The position numbers and the translations under genes are program-made. Positions 36,501-45,834 of a DNA stretch of 64,000 nt are shown here, piece after piece. Under the pieces are notes generated by a model. It saw only the letters and a list, made by a program, of their open reading frames with translations, searched no databases and was not told where the DNA came from. Source of the stretch: Deltaproteobacteria bacterium (GTDB lineage Bacteria > Myxococcota > Myxococcia > SLRQ01); NCBI GenBank assembly GCA_007130885.1, contig SLRQ01000005.1:69542-133541 (forward strand), read 5' to 3'. Position 1 is the first letter of the stretch; every line of letters begins with the position of its first letter.

Positions 36501-37663
36501 TGAAGGTGCCGCGGCAACAGCGTCGCTTCGACCTCGACGGTCGCTTCGTCGGGAAGCGCCGGGGCGGCCTCATCCGGCAAGACGGCGGCTAGAGCCGGCG
36601 GCATGCCGGCAAGCACGAGATCCGCCTCTATCTCTCCAGCGTCGACGCTCGTTGGTACGCTCGACAAGACCAGTGTCCCGTCGACTCTAGCGGGCCAAAG
36701 TTCGGGGTCGGTGGTTTCCGCGGCGATCCGGGCGGGCTCGATCCGGGTGAGATCCAGTGCCGCGCTCACAACCGCGGTCGGTCCGGAAAGATCGATCATG
36801 CCGCCGCCGGCAATGCTTCCGGGGTCGAGATCAATGAGCAGATCCTCGACGCCAACCCGCCTTTCCCGGTAAGAGGCGCTTGCTCCGACCAGCCGACCCA
36901 CGGCTCCGAATGCCTCCAACCGATCCGCCGAGATCCTGTCGATCGTTGCGGCTTCTTCCGGATAATCCAGGGTGGCTCCCTGGATCCGTATGCTCGTGGC
37001 GGCAGCCTCCACCTCCTCGCCCAGCCATCTCGCGCTCGTCGCGCTCGCGTCGAGCTCGATGGTCAAGACGCCGTTTTCCCAGCGTACTCCGGCGCGTTCC
37101 ACCTCCAGATCCTCGACCGCGAAGGTGCCGGCCTCGATCTCCATCTCGATGCGGCCGCCCGTGATGCTTGCTTGCTCGATCACTACGTCCCAGGGCTCCT
37201 CGACCGCCGGCTCGACTCTGGATGCCAGCGCGCGGGTGATGGTGAACTCGTCATCGACCTGAAAGAGCCGCACCACCACATCGTTCGCCTCCAAGCGGCG
37301 GAGGCGTATGGTTCTCGCTCCCAGGTCTCGTGCCGCCAGATCCAGCCGCGCGCTGCCCACCGTGAGCACCTCTCGTCCCTCCGGGTCCCGAATCACCACC
37401 CCGGATACGCGGGCGCTCGTTGGAAAACGTACCCAGGAGAAATCGTCCAGGGTGAATCGGCCTTCTATCAGCTCATCCGCCTCGCGTTCGGCTATCTCCC
37501 TTGCCCTCTCCTCGGTGAGGTAGAGACGGAAGCCGACGAGGACGATCAAAGCCAGGCCCAGAATGGCCGCCACGAAGATCGCGGCGATCAAAATGGCGCG
37601 ATTGCGCCGGTGTGTATCACCCATCTCGAGGCGCTCCACGGAAGACGTCGTGCCCTCATGCAT
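33521..37663 (-). CDS. tamB: TamB-like intermembrane transport/translocation protein
   Basis: TamB-type proteins form a beta-groove bridge from the inner membrane to the outer-membrane TamA and move lipid or assist barrel assembly. This one has 1380 residues with a single N-terminal anchor (ILIAAIFVAAILGLALIVLVGFRLYL), a very long repetitive beta-rich middle and the DUF490 C terminus (DLDELTLELTSQPSLDRLEVLSLLVTGGTRP, LGGRLEGALQQGFGDAG-type strands, MVYLEASTEAITGDRSAV). An alternative start at 37624 (MGDTHRR) sits just before the anchor. It precedes tamA by 37 bases, the reverse of the E. coli order, and heads the operon. Confidence 0.88.
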   Translation of the reverse strand: MHEGTTSSVERLEMGDTHRRNRAILIAAIFVAAILGLALIVLVGFRLYLTEERAREIAEREADELIEGRFTLDDFSWVRFPTSARVSGVVIRDPEGREVLTVGSARLDLAARDLGARTIRLRRLEANDVVVRLFQVDDEFTITRALASRVEPAVEEPWDVVIEQASITGGRIEMEIEAGTFAVEDLEVERAGVRWENGVLTIELDASATSARWLGEEVEAAATSIRIQGATLDYPEEAATIDRISADRLEAFGAVGRLVGASASYRERRVGVEDLLIDLDPGSIAGGGMIDLSGPTAVVSAALDLTRIEPARIAAETTDPELWPARVDGTLVLSSVPTSVDAGEIEADLVLAGMPPALAAVLPDEAAPALPDEATVEVEATLLPRHLQLDRGQMRAGDVTLTASGLVPLEGDASFELDFTASHQEPGGLLAALDNRLTATSARIDGTLYGALPLPGAAADLLVEQLTFGDAPPARLTAPLRLEDGTLFTTEARLESEPALISATGRAVILDAGGSPRPDPEVDLDLRLLRLELSALHDALEGVVQGEARVRGTVGAPVAEGQVYSPELGVDGVDMGEFRARASATPQAVRLTEFTLTPILGGEIEAAGVLDIETLELALDVDARRIPIELGLNVAAIFAPAVQVADVEGLFDARARLRGPLEQPRVEARLASDEVSVRGVEAGELTVDISGDMDRLAVAATIEGEAGELRATGDILPYEGRVEGVRLLGDGIRLEALPGTGDLPVRLAGSISVDLVAEGDLPFPELAGRVEINELTVDERLIHRGRLIARIGPLEGDDHAIGVQIPGALFVRARVSPGPPLEIDATADIDDFDIAWLLPAVTEAEVSARLQGTAEVRYLRDPPETTFALLLSRIELSIPDEAILTATRPATIRYDGETLVIEDLELEGPYGRLQAGGAIGPRIDALAVGRLDMALVAAFVPQIVSADGAILVDIRATGTLEEPSFWGRADLVEKVRLLPRGMIRDIVIDSFHVQLTDERIDLEQLRGGTLGGPFEAEGFLVLDGVMPERLDISFTGEGLPLRTGDLFVEMNADVRLTGEEGQGLLSGRVDIVRGRYKRELRIAAFSLVADDPAVRPPVEPHPLLAMLRLDLRVLSIGAVDARLDAGSFGLDLVLDADLRVFGPSTDPALEGRIEVARGELQTPQADLPITRGVAVLVPVPGQPVSGTLDVVAEGEVIVAVIGREVFQPTHFVSVGLEGDLDELTLELTSQPSLDRLEVLSLLVTGGTRPAGLVPGDARHVESAMVLAGTRLAEPLTRMVTERLEDILNLDLLVARVTLEGIAITAGTEISRRLRLEGALQQGFGDAGALALARAQFLLSNMVYLEASTEAITGDRSAVSPAEREGQRSTLEIRARVLGGR

Positions 37664-37803
37664 TCACCATAGGAACGCCGGGCCGAGGCAGCATGGTCGA
37701 AACTTGCCTTCCGGCCGGTAAGCCCGACCGCCCAGGGATCGCCCCAAGAGGTGACTCGGGCGCCGTTTTTACCCCGAACGGGGGAAGTGACCAGGGGCAA
37801 GTC

Positions 37804-37831
37804 GTGTTGTTGGTTCAACGACCTGTATAGT
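37804..37831 (+). promoter_or_regulatory. Candidate promoter of the moxR-bat operon
   Basis: GTGTTG (37804-37809), 16 bases, TATAGT (37826-37831) forms a plausible sigma-70 promoter 66 bases ahead of the moxR ATG, in the divergent 233-base space with tamB. The -10 is one base from consensus, the -35 is poor. Confidence 0.35.
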
Positions 37832-37896
37832 AACGTTCGTGCTGGCCGGGGGGCGCCGGTTTTCCCGGCGCGAACGATGATGATTGGGAAACGAGC

Positions 37897-38916
37897 ATGA
37901 GCACCAGCCAAGATATGAACCCCAACCTTCGCGAAGAGGTTCGGGTAATCAATGATCTCGTCCGTGAGGAGAGCACTTTCACCGACGCGGTGATGGCCGA
38001 GATGGCCAAGGTCATCGTGGGTCAAAAGGAGATGGTCGAGCGGGTCTTGGTCGGCGTGCTGACCGGCGGGCACATCTTGCTTGAGGGTGTCCCCGGTCTC
38101 GCCAAGACCCTGACCGTGAAGACCCTGGCCGATACGCTGGAGGCATCCTTCAAGCGCATACAGTTTACGCCGGATCTGCTCCCCGCGGACCTCATCGGAA
38201 CCCAGGTGTATCACCAGCACACCGGTCAGTTTTCCGTGAAGAAGGGCCCCCTCTTCGCCAATGTCATTTTGGCCGATGAGATCAACCGCGCTCCGGCCAA
38301 GGTGCAGTCGGCGCTTCTGGAGGCCATGCAGGAACGGCAGGTCACGATAGCGGACGAGACATTCCAGCTACCTTCTCCGTTCATCGTAATGGCCACCCAG
38401 AATCCCATCGAGCATGAGGGCACCTACCCCTTGCCCGAGGCACAGGTGGACAGATTCATGCTGATGGTGACGGTCGGCTATCCCACCCGTGAGGAGGAGA
38501 GGACCATCATGGACAGGATGGCCCTTTCGGACCCCGCTGAAGTGAACAGGGTCATTAGCCCCGCGGATATCGAGCGTGCCCGGGAGGTGGTTCGCCGGAT
38601 CTACGTCGATGACAGGCTAAAGGAGTACATGGTCGACATCGTGCACGCCACGAGAGAGCCCGAGGCTCACGGCATAAAGGATCTTTCGGGCTACGTGGAG
38701 TACGGGGCGTCGCCTCGGGCGAGCATTTACTTGAATGTCGCCGCGAGGGCTCACGCCTTTATCAGGCACAGGGGTTTTGTCACGCCCGAGGACGTAAAGG
38801 GCGTCGGCCTAGACGTGCTCCGTCACCGGGTGACCGTCACCTACGAGGCCGAGGCTGAGGAGGTTACCTCCGAGCAAGTCGTAAGGCGGGTCTTCGAGGC
38901 GGTAGAGGTGCCGTAG
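37897..38916 (+). CDS. MoxR-family AAA+ ATPase
   Basis: A 339-residue AAA+ chaperone that acts with the VWA proteins of the Bat operon. Walker A is GVPGLAKT, Walker B is VILADEINRAPAK, sensor 1 is ATQNPIEHEGTYPLPEAQ, and the arginine region is QVDRFMLMVTVGYPTREEE. FVTPEDVKGVGLDVLRHRV closes the lid domain. The operon moxR-DUF58-orf-VWA-VWA-BatD-TPR is a known arrangement linked to stress and aerotolerance. GGGAAACGAGC lies before the ATG. Confidence 0.95.
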   Translation: MSTSQDMNPNLREEVRVINDLVREESTFTDAVMAEMAKVIVGQKEMVERVLVGVLTGGHILLEGVPGLAKTLTVKTLADTLEASFKRIQFTPDLLPADLIGTQVYHQHTGQFSVKKGPLFANVILADEINRAPAKVQSALLEAMQERQVTIADETFQLPSPFIVMATQNPIEHEGTYPLPEAQVDRFMLMVTVGYPTREEERTIMDRMALSDPAEVNRVISPADIERAREVVRRIYVDDRLKEYMVDIVHATREPEAHGIKDLSGYVEYGASPRASIYLNVAARAHAFIRHRGFVTPEDVKGVGLDVLRHRVTVTYEAEAEEVTSEQVVRRVFEAVEVP

Positions 38917-38943
38917 CCATGAAGCCGTCTTACCGGTAGTGAC

Positions 38944-39825
38944 ATGCTTCCCCGCGACCTGGTCAGGCGCATTCGGCGCATCGAGATAGGCACCCGCCGC
39001 GCGGTCAACGCCGGCCTGGCGGGTCAGTACCATTCCGTCTTCAAGGGGATGGGCATGGTCTTCTCCGAGGTTCGTCAGTACCAGCCGGGTGACGAGATAC
39101 GCACCATCGATTGGAACGTAACCGCTAGGCTGCAGGCGCCTTACGTGAAGGTGTTCACCGAGGAGCGCGAGCTTACGGTCATGCTTCTCGTGGATCTTTC
39201 GGCCAGTGGTGATTTCGGGAGCACGGAAAGGTCGAAGGCGGAGGTCATCGCGGAGGTCTCCGCGCTGCTCGCCTTCAGCGCGATCAAGAACAACGACCGC
39301 GTGGGGTTGCTCATATTCACCGATAGGGTGGAGCGGTTCATACCGCCGAAGAAGGGACGTCGCCACGTGCTCCGCGTGATAAGCGAGATTCTTGCCTTCG
39401 AGCCAGTGGGACGAGGAACGAGCATATCCCTGGCCCTCGACTTCCACCTGAAGCTGATGAAAAGGACGGCGGTAACTTTTCTGGTGTCCGATTTTCTGGA
39501 TGACGGCTGGGAGAAGCCGGTCGGGCTTTGCGGGCGCCGTCATGATCTCGTCCCCATCGTCATATGCGATCCGCTGGAGGAGTCGCTCCCCCGCCTTGGC
39601 ATCGTATGCGCGAAGGACGCCGAGACCGGCTCGCCGATCCATGTAGACACCTCCAGCGAGCGTGTGCGGCGGGCCTACGAGGCGGCCGCCCGGCGGCGCC
39701 GCGAGGCCCGTGAGAAAGTGATGCGAAGAGAGGGGCTGGATTGGATCGAGGTGCGCACCGACGCCGACTACGTCCGGCCTCTGGTGCGCTTCTTCAAGGC
39801 AAGGGCGCGCAGGAGGGGAGCGTGA
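38944..39825 (+). CDS. DUF58 domain protein of the Bat operon
   Basis: A 293-residue cytoplasmic protein whose fold is VWA-like. The signature is seen as VRQYQPGDEIRTIDWNVTARLQAPYVKVFTEE, followed by the MIDAS-like LLVDLSASGDFG and FLVSDFLDDGWE. MoxR ATPases generally pair with DUF58 proteins. No clear Shine-Dalgarno is seen; the stop overlaps the next start as GTGA. Confidence 0.92.
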   Translation: MLPRDLVRRIRRIEIGTRRAVNAGLAGQYHSVFKGMGMVFSEVRQYQPGDEIRTIDWNVTARLQAPYVKVFTEERELTVMLLVDLSASGDFGSTERSKAEVIAEVSALLAFSAIKNNDRVGLLIFTDRVERFIPPKKGRRHVLRVISEILAFEPVGRGTSISLALDFHLKLMKRTAVTFLVSDFLDDGWEKPVGLCGRRHDLVPIVICDPLEESLPRLGIVCAKDAETGSPIHVDTSSERVRRAYEAAARRRREAREKVMRREGLDWIEVRTDADYVRPLVRFFKARARRRGA

Positions 39826-40838
39826 CCTTTTCGCCCGCCAGGCTCGATGTTCGCTTGGACCCCGAGTCGCCATACGTGGGCGGGACGGTGCTGTATCGCG
39901 TAGAGTTGGAGAGGCCGGAGGATGTACGGATTCAGGTGCCGCCCGATCTCGATGTTTCGCCTCTCACTCTGATCGATGTCTCGGCGCACTCCGAGAGCAT
40001 TGGAGAGGGTCTGGTTCGAGAGATCATCGAGCTGGAGCTGGGCGTCTACACCATCGACGATGTGGACCTAAAGGGACTTTCTCTGGAGGCCGTCACCGCC
40101 GACGGCGTGAAGACCGTCGAGCTGCCTGCTCGCGAAATGGAGGTCCGCTCCCTCGTCGCGGAGATAGGAGAGACTCCGCATGAGCTGGAGCCTCCGGACG
40201 CGATCTGGATCGAAGACTATACCTTTTTGAAGGCCGCCGGCCTGCTCGCGGTGTTGCTCATGGCGCTGCTTCTCTTCCCTAGGTTGATTCGGCGACTGAG
40301 ACGCTCCGGCAAAGGCGCGATGCCTGCTCCCCCTCCTCCTCGGCCTGCTTACGATGTCGCAATCGAAGCGCTGAAAGCGCTGCGAGATGAAGGTCTCGTC
40401 AGCCGCGGCGAGCACAAGCTCTTCTATTTTCGGCTCTCGGAGATCGTTCGCGAGTACCTCGGCGCGCGATATGAGTTCGATTCACTCGAGCTGACGACCA
40501 CCGAGCTGGTCGCGCGGCTGCGAGACCATCATACGCCCGGTCTGGACGTGGACGGGCTGGCGAACTGGTCGGCCGGTTGCGACATAGTCAAGTTCGCCCG
40601 TTACACGCCAAAGACTTCGGAGTGCGATGCCGCGCTGGCGGCCGCGTTCGATATGGTCGAGAAGTCGAGACCCGCCGAGCCGGACGAGGAATCGAGCGGC
40701 GGGGACGAGAGCCCGGATGAACCTGGGAGCGGCCGGGAGCGAGCGGCGGATGAGCGAAACGACGTCGCCGGACCCGCGGAGGCCGGCGCCCCCGATTCCG
40801 GTGGGCAAACGCTCGACTCGGAAGCGAGGGTACCATGA
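39822..40838 (+). CDS. Bat-operon membrane protein of unknown function
   Basis: A 338-residue protein starting at GTG 39822, which overlaps the DUF58 stop (GTGA) and is preceded by AGGAGGGGAGC. The N-terminal half is a beta-rich domain (VGGTVLYRVELERPEDVRIQVPPDLD) like the Ig-like part of BatD. A membrane segment follows near residues 140-155 (AAGLLAVLLMALLLFPRLI), then a conserved helical domain (AYDVAIEALKALRDEGLVSRGEHKLFYFRLSEIVREYLGARYEFDS) similar to DUF4381-type proteins, ending in an acidic tail. It couples to the VWA gene by ATGA. An in-frame ATG at 39741 is inside DUF58 and rejected. Confidence 0.78.
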   Translation: MTFSPARLDVRLDPESPYVGGTVLYRVELERPEDVRIQVPPDLDVSPLTLIDVSAHSESIGEGLVREIIELELGVYTIDDVDLKGLSLEAVTADGVKTVELPAREMEVRSLVAEIGETPHELEPPDAIWIEDYTFLKAAGLLAVLLMALLLFPRLIRRLRRSGKGAMPAPPPPRPAYDVAIEALKALRDEGLVSRGEHKLFYFRLSEIVREYLGARYEFDSLELTTTELVARLRDHHTPGLDVDGLANWSAGCDIVKFARYTPKTSECDAALAAAFDMVEKSRPAEPDEESSGGDESPDEPGSGRERAADERNDVAGPAEAGAPDSGGQTLDSEARVP

Positions 40839-41845
40839 TGGGTGCAGGGCTCGAGCTGGGCAGGCCGCTGGCTCTACTCGTGCTGCTCGTCGTGCCTCTG
40901 TTGATCTGGAGCATGGCTAGGCGACGCCGAGACGGCGTGCTGCGTCTGCCGGCAAGCTCGCTTGTGCGGGGATTGCCGCGGACCCTTGCCCAGCGTCTCC
41001 GGTGGCTTCCCTCGGTCATGCGGGTGCTGGCTGTCTTTCTGGTGGCTCTCGCCCTCACGGATCCCAGGTCGCGTACATTGGAGGATCTTGACGTTTCTCA
41101 TGAGGGCATAGACATCATGGTCGTATTCGATGTCTCCGGCTCCATGCAGGCCATCGATTTCAAGCCTCACGATCGCCTCCACGTCGCAAAGGAGGTAACC
41201 GCGGACTTCGTAGGCGGAAGGCCCGCCGACAGGATAGGGCTGACGGTGTTCGCCGGGGAGGCTTACACGCTCGTTCCGCCCACTCACGACCATACCTCGC
41301 TAAAGGAGATTCTTCACTCCGTGGAGATGGGCGTAATCCGGGACGGGACGGCTATCGGAAACGGCGTCGCAACGGCGTTGTTGCGGCTGCGTGAGAGCGA
41401 GGCCGAAAGCCGCGTGATAGTCCTCATTACCGACGGTGATAACAACGCCGGCCAGATAGCGCCCATGGAAGCCGCGGCCATGGCGAAGAAGCTCGACGTG
41501 TCGATTCACTCCATACTGGTCGGCGACGGGGGGCCGGCCCCGTTCCCCGTGGGCAAGGATATGCGCGGCCGGCCCGTCTATAGAGAGGTCGTCATCCCTG
41601 TTGACGCCGAGCTATTGGAGCGAATGAGCTCGCTGACGGGTGGACGATCGTGGGTGGCCACGGACCGGCGCGGTCTCGAGCGTGATTTCCAGGATCTACT
41701 CGACGAGTTGGAGCGTACGGCCATCAGCGAAGAGACCAAGACGTTTCGATATGTTCCCTTGTACCCGGCGTTCGTCTTGCCCGCGCTCTTGCTGGTCATT
41801 CTAGAGCTTTTTCTTTCGGCCACCTGGTTGAAAAGGTTCCCCTGA
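40835..41845 (+). CDS. VWA-domain membrane protein, BatA type
   Basis: A 336-residue membrane protein with an N-terminal hydrophobic anchor (LALLVLLVVPLLIWSMARRRR) and C-terminal anchor (FVLPALLLVILELFLSATWLKR) around a VWA domain. The metal-ion-dependent adhesion site is complete: DVSGSM, the threonine in TVFAGEAY, and the aspartate in LITDGDNNAG. The N-terminal ATG overlaps the preceding stop (ATGA). It matches the BatA protein of the aerotolerance operon; ligand unknown. Confidence 0.9.
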   Translation: MMGAGLELGRPLALLVLLVVPLLIWSMARRRRDGVLRLPASSLVRGLPRTLAQRLRWLPSVMRVLAVFLVALALTDPRSRTLEDLDVSHEGIDIMVVFDVSGSMQAIDFKPHDRLHVAKEVTADFVGGRPADRIGLTVFAGEAYTLVPPTHDHTSLKEILHSVEMGVIRDGTAIGNGVATALLRLRESEAESRVIVLITDGDNNAGQIAPMEAAAMAKKLDVSIHSILVGDGGPAPFPVGKDMRGRPVYREVVIPVDAELLERMSSLTGGRSWVATDRRGLERDFQDLLDELERTAISEETKTFRYVPLYPAFVLPALLLVILELFLSATWLKRFP

Positions 41846-41864
41846 TTTCTCCGGACTACGAAGC

Positions 41865-43859
41865 ATGTTTTCTCCCTGGCACATGACAATCCTCGACGAG
41901 CCCGCGAGGCTGGTGCGACCTGAGTACCTGGCTGTCGCCGGGGGAGTGCTGCTCCTGGGGCTCGTCTTGGCATGGACGAGCTGGCGCCGGCTTCGGAGTG
42001 CGCGGGATCTCATTCCGGGCCGTCTTCTGGATAAAGTAGTGCCCGGTTTCTCGCCCGGTCGTTCCATGGCCCGCTTGGGTCTTGCGGTATGTGGCGCCTT
42101 GCTCCTCTCGCTCGCTCTCGTTCAGCCGGAGTGCGGCATGGGGAGAGAGACGATAAGTCGTACCGGTATTGATCTCGTAGTTGCGCTCGATGCCTCGAGG
42201 TCGATGCTCGCCGCGGACATTCAGCCCGACCGTTTCGAGCGGGCCAGGATGGAGCTCGCCGCGTTGCTGGAGGAGGTGAGGGGCGACAAGATAGGTTTAG
42301 TAGCGTTCGCGGGCACGCCGATCATTCAGGTGCCGTTGACTACGGATGTGCGGGCCGCGGCGATGTACCTCGATGCGATCCACCCGGATCACATGCCGCA
42401 CCAAGGAACCAACATCGGCGCGGCGCTTAGAACCGCGCATCGGATGTTGAAAGAGGGCGCCGACGGCTCATCCAAAGTGGTTCTGCTGATAAGCGACGGC
42501 GAGGACCACCAAGGAGATGCCCGCGAGGCTGCCCGCAACCTGGCTGCTGATGGAATCAGGCTGTTCACCATAGGCGTGGGGACATCCGAAGGCTCGCTGA
42601 TGGTCCTCTCGGATGATGAGTCGGGAACGACGAGGATACACAGAGACCAACGCGGGGAGCCGGTGCTCACGCGTCTCGACGAGGATCTGATGCTGGATCT
42701 CGCCGGCATGGGAGGTGGATCATACGTGAACACCGGTGGTAGGGGCATCGGCGTCCTAGAGGTGCTGGACTCGATACGGGAGATGGAGCAGACCGAAAGG
42801 GAGGTGATGGAGGTGGTGCGTTACGTGGACCAGGGTCACTGGCTGCTCGTTCCCGGATTCTTGATGCTTCTTTCGGGGGCGTTGCTTCGCCCCGGTCGCC
42901 GGCGTGGTGGGCCGGCCTTGCTGCTGGCGGCGGCGGCTGTTTGTTACGCCGTACCGTCGGAGGTCGAGGCGCGGCGATTGCTCGAGTCGGAGCATCCCGC
43001 CGTCGAGGAGGGCAACAGGGCCTATGCGGAAGGACGTCATGATGCAGCTCTCGAGGCGTATGAGGCGGCGCTGGAAGATGATCTGAAGCCCGAGCAGAGG
43101 GCCGCGGTCCATTACAATCGCGGCACCGCCTTCGCGGCCAAGGGCGATCCGGAGGCCGCAAGGCATGCCTTCGAGGCGTCGAAGGCCTTGGCCGACTTCC
43201 GTGACAGATCTCGGGATTACTACAACCTTGGAACATCATTGCTGCTGACCGGCGACCCGAAGGGAGCCGTCGAGGCGCTAACCGAGTCCCTTCGCCGCGA
43301 GCCCGGGAACAGAGCCGCGGCTCACAACCTCGAGCTTGCGTTGCGCGCTCTCCGGGAGAGGCCACCCGATTCTCCCGAAGGAATGCCGGACTCCGGGGAC
43401 GAAGCAGCCACGGAGGACGGCGACGGCGAGGAGGATGAGGCCGGCCCGGGAGACGAGGACGGCACGCAGCCGGAGCAGCATCAGGAGGACGCCTCTTCGG
43501 AGGAGGATCCCCAACTAGAAGAGGATGGAGAACCCATGCCTGGTGAAGAGGACCTCGATGAGGATCCCGCCGGCCGAGTTCCGGAAGACCTGCTGGATCC
43601 GAGCCGGGAGGAAGAGGTAGACGAGGATGCAGGCGCCACCGACCCTTCGCTGGACGAAGAGCAGGCGGAGGGAGAAGCTGACGGGGCTCCGGGTGACGAA
43701 CGTGACAAGCCGGATCGCGCCGAGGCTGAAGGCCTTGATGAGCAGGATCTGGAGGCCATCCTGGATGCCCTGGAGGCCGGAGAGAGGCCCATGCAGCCCT
43801 ACTTGTTCAGGCCGCCGGTAGAGTCGGAGACCGAGTCGACGGAGGGCAAGGACTGGTAG
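41865..43859 (+). CDS. VWA-TPR fusion protein, BatB-BatC type
   Basis: A 664-residue protein joining two Bat functions. Residues about 1-320 form a VWA module with membrane anchors and an intact MIDAS (LDASRSM, AFAGTPIIQV, LLISDGEDHQGD). A TPR part follows (EEGNRAYAEGRHDAALEAYEAAL, VHYNRGTAFAAKGDPEAARHAF, YNLGTSLLLTGDPKGAVEALTESL, residues about 380-480). The tail of about 130 residues is extremely acidic and Gly/Glu/Asp-rich, followed by a conserved end EAILDALEAGERPMQPYLF. In many genomes BatB and BatC are separate. The next ATG starts two bases after the stop. Confidence 0.9.
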   Translation: MFSPWHMTILDEPARLVRPEYLAVAGGVLLLGLVLAWTSWRRLRSARDLIPGRLLDKVVPGFSPGRSMARLGLAVCGALLLSLALVQPECGMGRETISRTGIDLVVALDASRSMLAADIQPDRFERARMELAALLEEVRGDKIGLVAFAGTPIIQVPLTTDVRAAAMYLDAIHPDHMPHQGTNIGAALRTAHRMLKEGADGSSKVVLLISDGEDHQGDAREAARNLAADGIRLFTIGVGTSEGSLMVLSDDESGTTRIHRDQRGEPVLTRLDEDLMLDLAGMGGGSYVNTGGRGIGVLEVLDSIREMEQTEREVMEVVRYVDQGHWLLVPGFLMLLSGALLRPGRRRGGPALLLAAAAVCYAVPSEVEARRLLESEHPAVEEGNRAYAEGRHDAALEAYEAALEDDLKPEQRAAVHYNRGTAFAAKGDPEAARHAFEASKALADFRDRSRDYYNLGTSLLLTGDPKGAVEALTESLRREPGNRAAAHNLELALRALRERPPDSPEGMPDSGDEAATEDGDGEEDEAGPGDEDGTQPEQHQEDASSEEDPQLEEDGEPMPGEEDLDEDPAGRVPEDLLDPSREEEVDEDAGATDPSLDEEQAEGEADGAPGDERDKPDRAEAEGLDEQDLEAILDALEAGERPMQPYLFRPPVESETESTEGKDW

Positions 43860-43860
43860 C

Positions 43861-45834
43861 ATGAGTTACGTCCCCGCTCATAGAACCGGTACGGTAGCCG
43901 CTCGCGGAGGCTTTTCGGGCATGCGAGGGACGGCGACGGCCTGCGTCACTGGATTTTTTGTTGCGATCGCGACGCCGGCATTCGCCGAGGTCGTGGATTT
44001 TCGCGCCTCGGTCGATCGCGAACGAGTAGAGGCCGGACGCACCCTCGTCCTAACCGTGAGCGTCACCGTGAGCGACCACGACTCGGTCAGCGGTCTCATG
44101 CTCCCCAGACCCGATGACTTCGAGGTGGTTTCCACCGGCCGCAACGTGCGAACGCAGGTAACAATCGACAGAGGAGGGCGACGTCACGAAAAGACCGTGG
44201 AGCACACGATGGTCCTGCGCGCGCTCTCCGTCGGGCGAGGGACGATCCCGCCGGCGGTAATGGACTACCGGGGTCGTACCTACCGCACCGACAGCATCCA
44301 TGTGGAGGTGGTGCCGGCCGGCCGGCCGGAACGCCGGGAGGAGAGGCGGACGGCCCGCCCTCGGACTCCAAGAAGCCTGTCGGACCTCCTCGACCCCCAA
44401 AGAGATCCCTTCGATGCCTTCGAGGACATCCAGCGCCATCTGGAGTCGGAGCTGCTGGGAGAGGGCGTGCTCCGCGGACGGCAAGATGCCCAGGCGGACG
44501 TCTTCGTTGATGTGACGGTCGACGAGGACGAGGTTTGGCTGGGCGAGCAGGTCACGGCGGAGATAGTCATCTACTCTCGACAAGATCTCGGCGGGTTTCC
44601 CACGCCGCCGGGAATGCCTCAAATGGAAGGCTTCTGGCAGGAGGACCTCGAGCGTCCCACGCAGATTCGTCCTCGTATAAGGCACATTGACGGGCAGCCG
44701 TACCGCGCCTATCTGCTTCGAAGGTTGGCGTTGTTTCCCACGAGGTCGGGTGAGCTGGTGATCGATCCGGTCAAGGTAGAGGTCGAGACCGCCATGGGCC
44801 TTCTTGGCCGGGGGCGGACGATAAAACGAGAGAGCGAGCCCGTCGCCATAAGCGTGCGGCCGCTGCCCGCCGAGGGTCGCCCGGAAGGCTTCGCCTCCAC
44901 CAATGTCGGCAGCTGGCGCATGAAAGCGTCTCTTGGACGCGCCAGCACAGTGGAAGGTGAGCCTGTCACGCTGACCGTGTCGATCACCGGCGAAGGCAAC
45001 GTCAACGCCATAGAGCCGCCGGATCTGCTCGAACAGGATGGCCTGCGCATACACGCGCCCAGCATCAGCCGGAGGCCGTCCAAGCGCGGAGACCGTTACG
45101 GCGGAACCAAGGAGGTCTCCTGGGTGATTATGCCTCGGCGCGAGGGTTCATTCACAATCGCGCCAATGGAGCTGCACTTCTTCGACCCGAGCGCCGGAGG
45201 CTACCGCGTTACCTCGACGAGGCCGCTGCTGCTCGAGGTAGACGCGGCGGACACACCGGCGCCTGGGACGGTCTCGCGAGAAGAAGCCGGTGATGGCGCG
45301 GCGCGGCGCGGTTTTCGGACCATTAGGTACGGGGTTGCACCTTCGATTGCCGCCACGCCTGCTCACAGGTCGCCCGTGCTGATTGGTGCCGTTGGGCTGT
45401 CGATTCTACTTCTTTTCGTGCTCGCGCTCATCGATGCGGCGCGCCGAGGTATGGAGCGCAGGTCCGCTACAGGCAAGGCTCGTCGCGCTCCGTCGGTAGC
45501 TCGCGCCGGGCTTCGGTCCGCCGGCAAGTTGGCGCGGTCGGGTGACGGCCGGGCCGCCGCGGCGATGGTGCAGGATGTTTTTTGCGAGTACCTCGATACG
45601 GTGATGGAGGAGCGAGTCAGAGGGCTGGCTAGAGGGTCGCTGCGCCATGAGCTCGAGGCCGCCGGCTGTCCCGGCACGCTTGCGGAGCAGGTGTGTGATC
45701 TGTTGGAGCGATGTGAGACTGTTCGTTATGCACCAGTCGCCGCCGGCGAGTCCGATACCGAGTCCCTCATCGAGTCCGCGGGGGTGATCCTGGAGCGATT
45801 GGCGGCGGCGGGTCCGCGTGGGGGAGGGGCATGA
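43861..45834 (+). CDS. BatD-family (oxygen tolerance) membrane protein
   Basis: A 657-residue periplasmic protein anchored near its C terminus. It has a signal peptide (TACVTGFFVAIATPAFA) and repeated Ig-like BatD domains (FRASVDRERVEAGRTLVLTVSVTV; VDVTVDEDEVWLGEQVTAEIVIYS; MKASLGRASTVEGEPVTLTVSITGEGNVNAIEPPDL). A membrane segment lies near 510-525 (LIGAVGLSILLLFVLALIDA), followed by a helical cytoplasmic tail. The start at 43861 is coupled to the preceding gene with AAGGA upstream; a second ATG at 43921 is closer to the signal peptide. The stop overlaps the next start. Confidence 0.9.
   Translation: MSYVPAHRTGTVAARGGFSGMRGTATACVTGFFVAIATPAFAEVVDFRASVDRERVEAGRTLVLTVSVTVSDHDSVSGLMLPRPDDFEVVSTGRNVRTQVTIDRGGRRHEKTVEHTMVLRALSVGRGTIPPAVMDYRGRTYRTDSIHVEVVPAGRPERREERRTARPRTPRSLSDLLDPQRDPFDAFEDIQRHLESELLGEGVLRGRQDAQADVFVDVTVDEDEVWLGEQVTAEIVIYSRQDLGGFPTPPGMPQMEGFWQEDLERPTQIRPRIRHIDGQPYRAYLLRRLALFPTRSGELVIDPVKVEVETAMGLLGRGRTIKRESEPVAISVRPLPAEGRPEGFASTNVGSWRMKASLGRASTVEGEPVTLTVSITGEGNVNAIEPPDLLEQDGLRIHAPSISRRPSKRGDRYGGTKEVSWVIMPRREGSFTIAPMELHFFDPSAGGYRVTSTRPLLLEVDAADTPAPGTVSREEAGDGAARRGFRTIRYGVAPSIAATPAHRSPVLIGAVGLSILLLFVLALIDAARRGMERRSATGKARRAPSVARAGLRSAGKLARSGDGRAAAAMVQDVFCEYLDTVMEERVRGLARGSLRHELEAAGCPGTLAEQVCDLLERCETVRYAPVAAGESDTESLIESAGVILERLAAAGPRGGGA

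Noticed and set aside
44050..45054. Long 334-codon minus-strand frame inside the BatD gene
   Set aside because: It is antisense to a well-supported BatD protein and has His/Arg/Pro-rich composition typical of GC-rich shadow frames.
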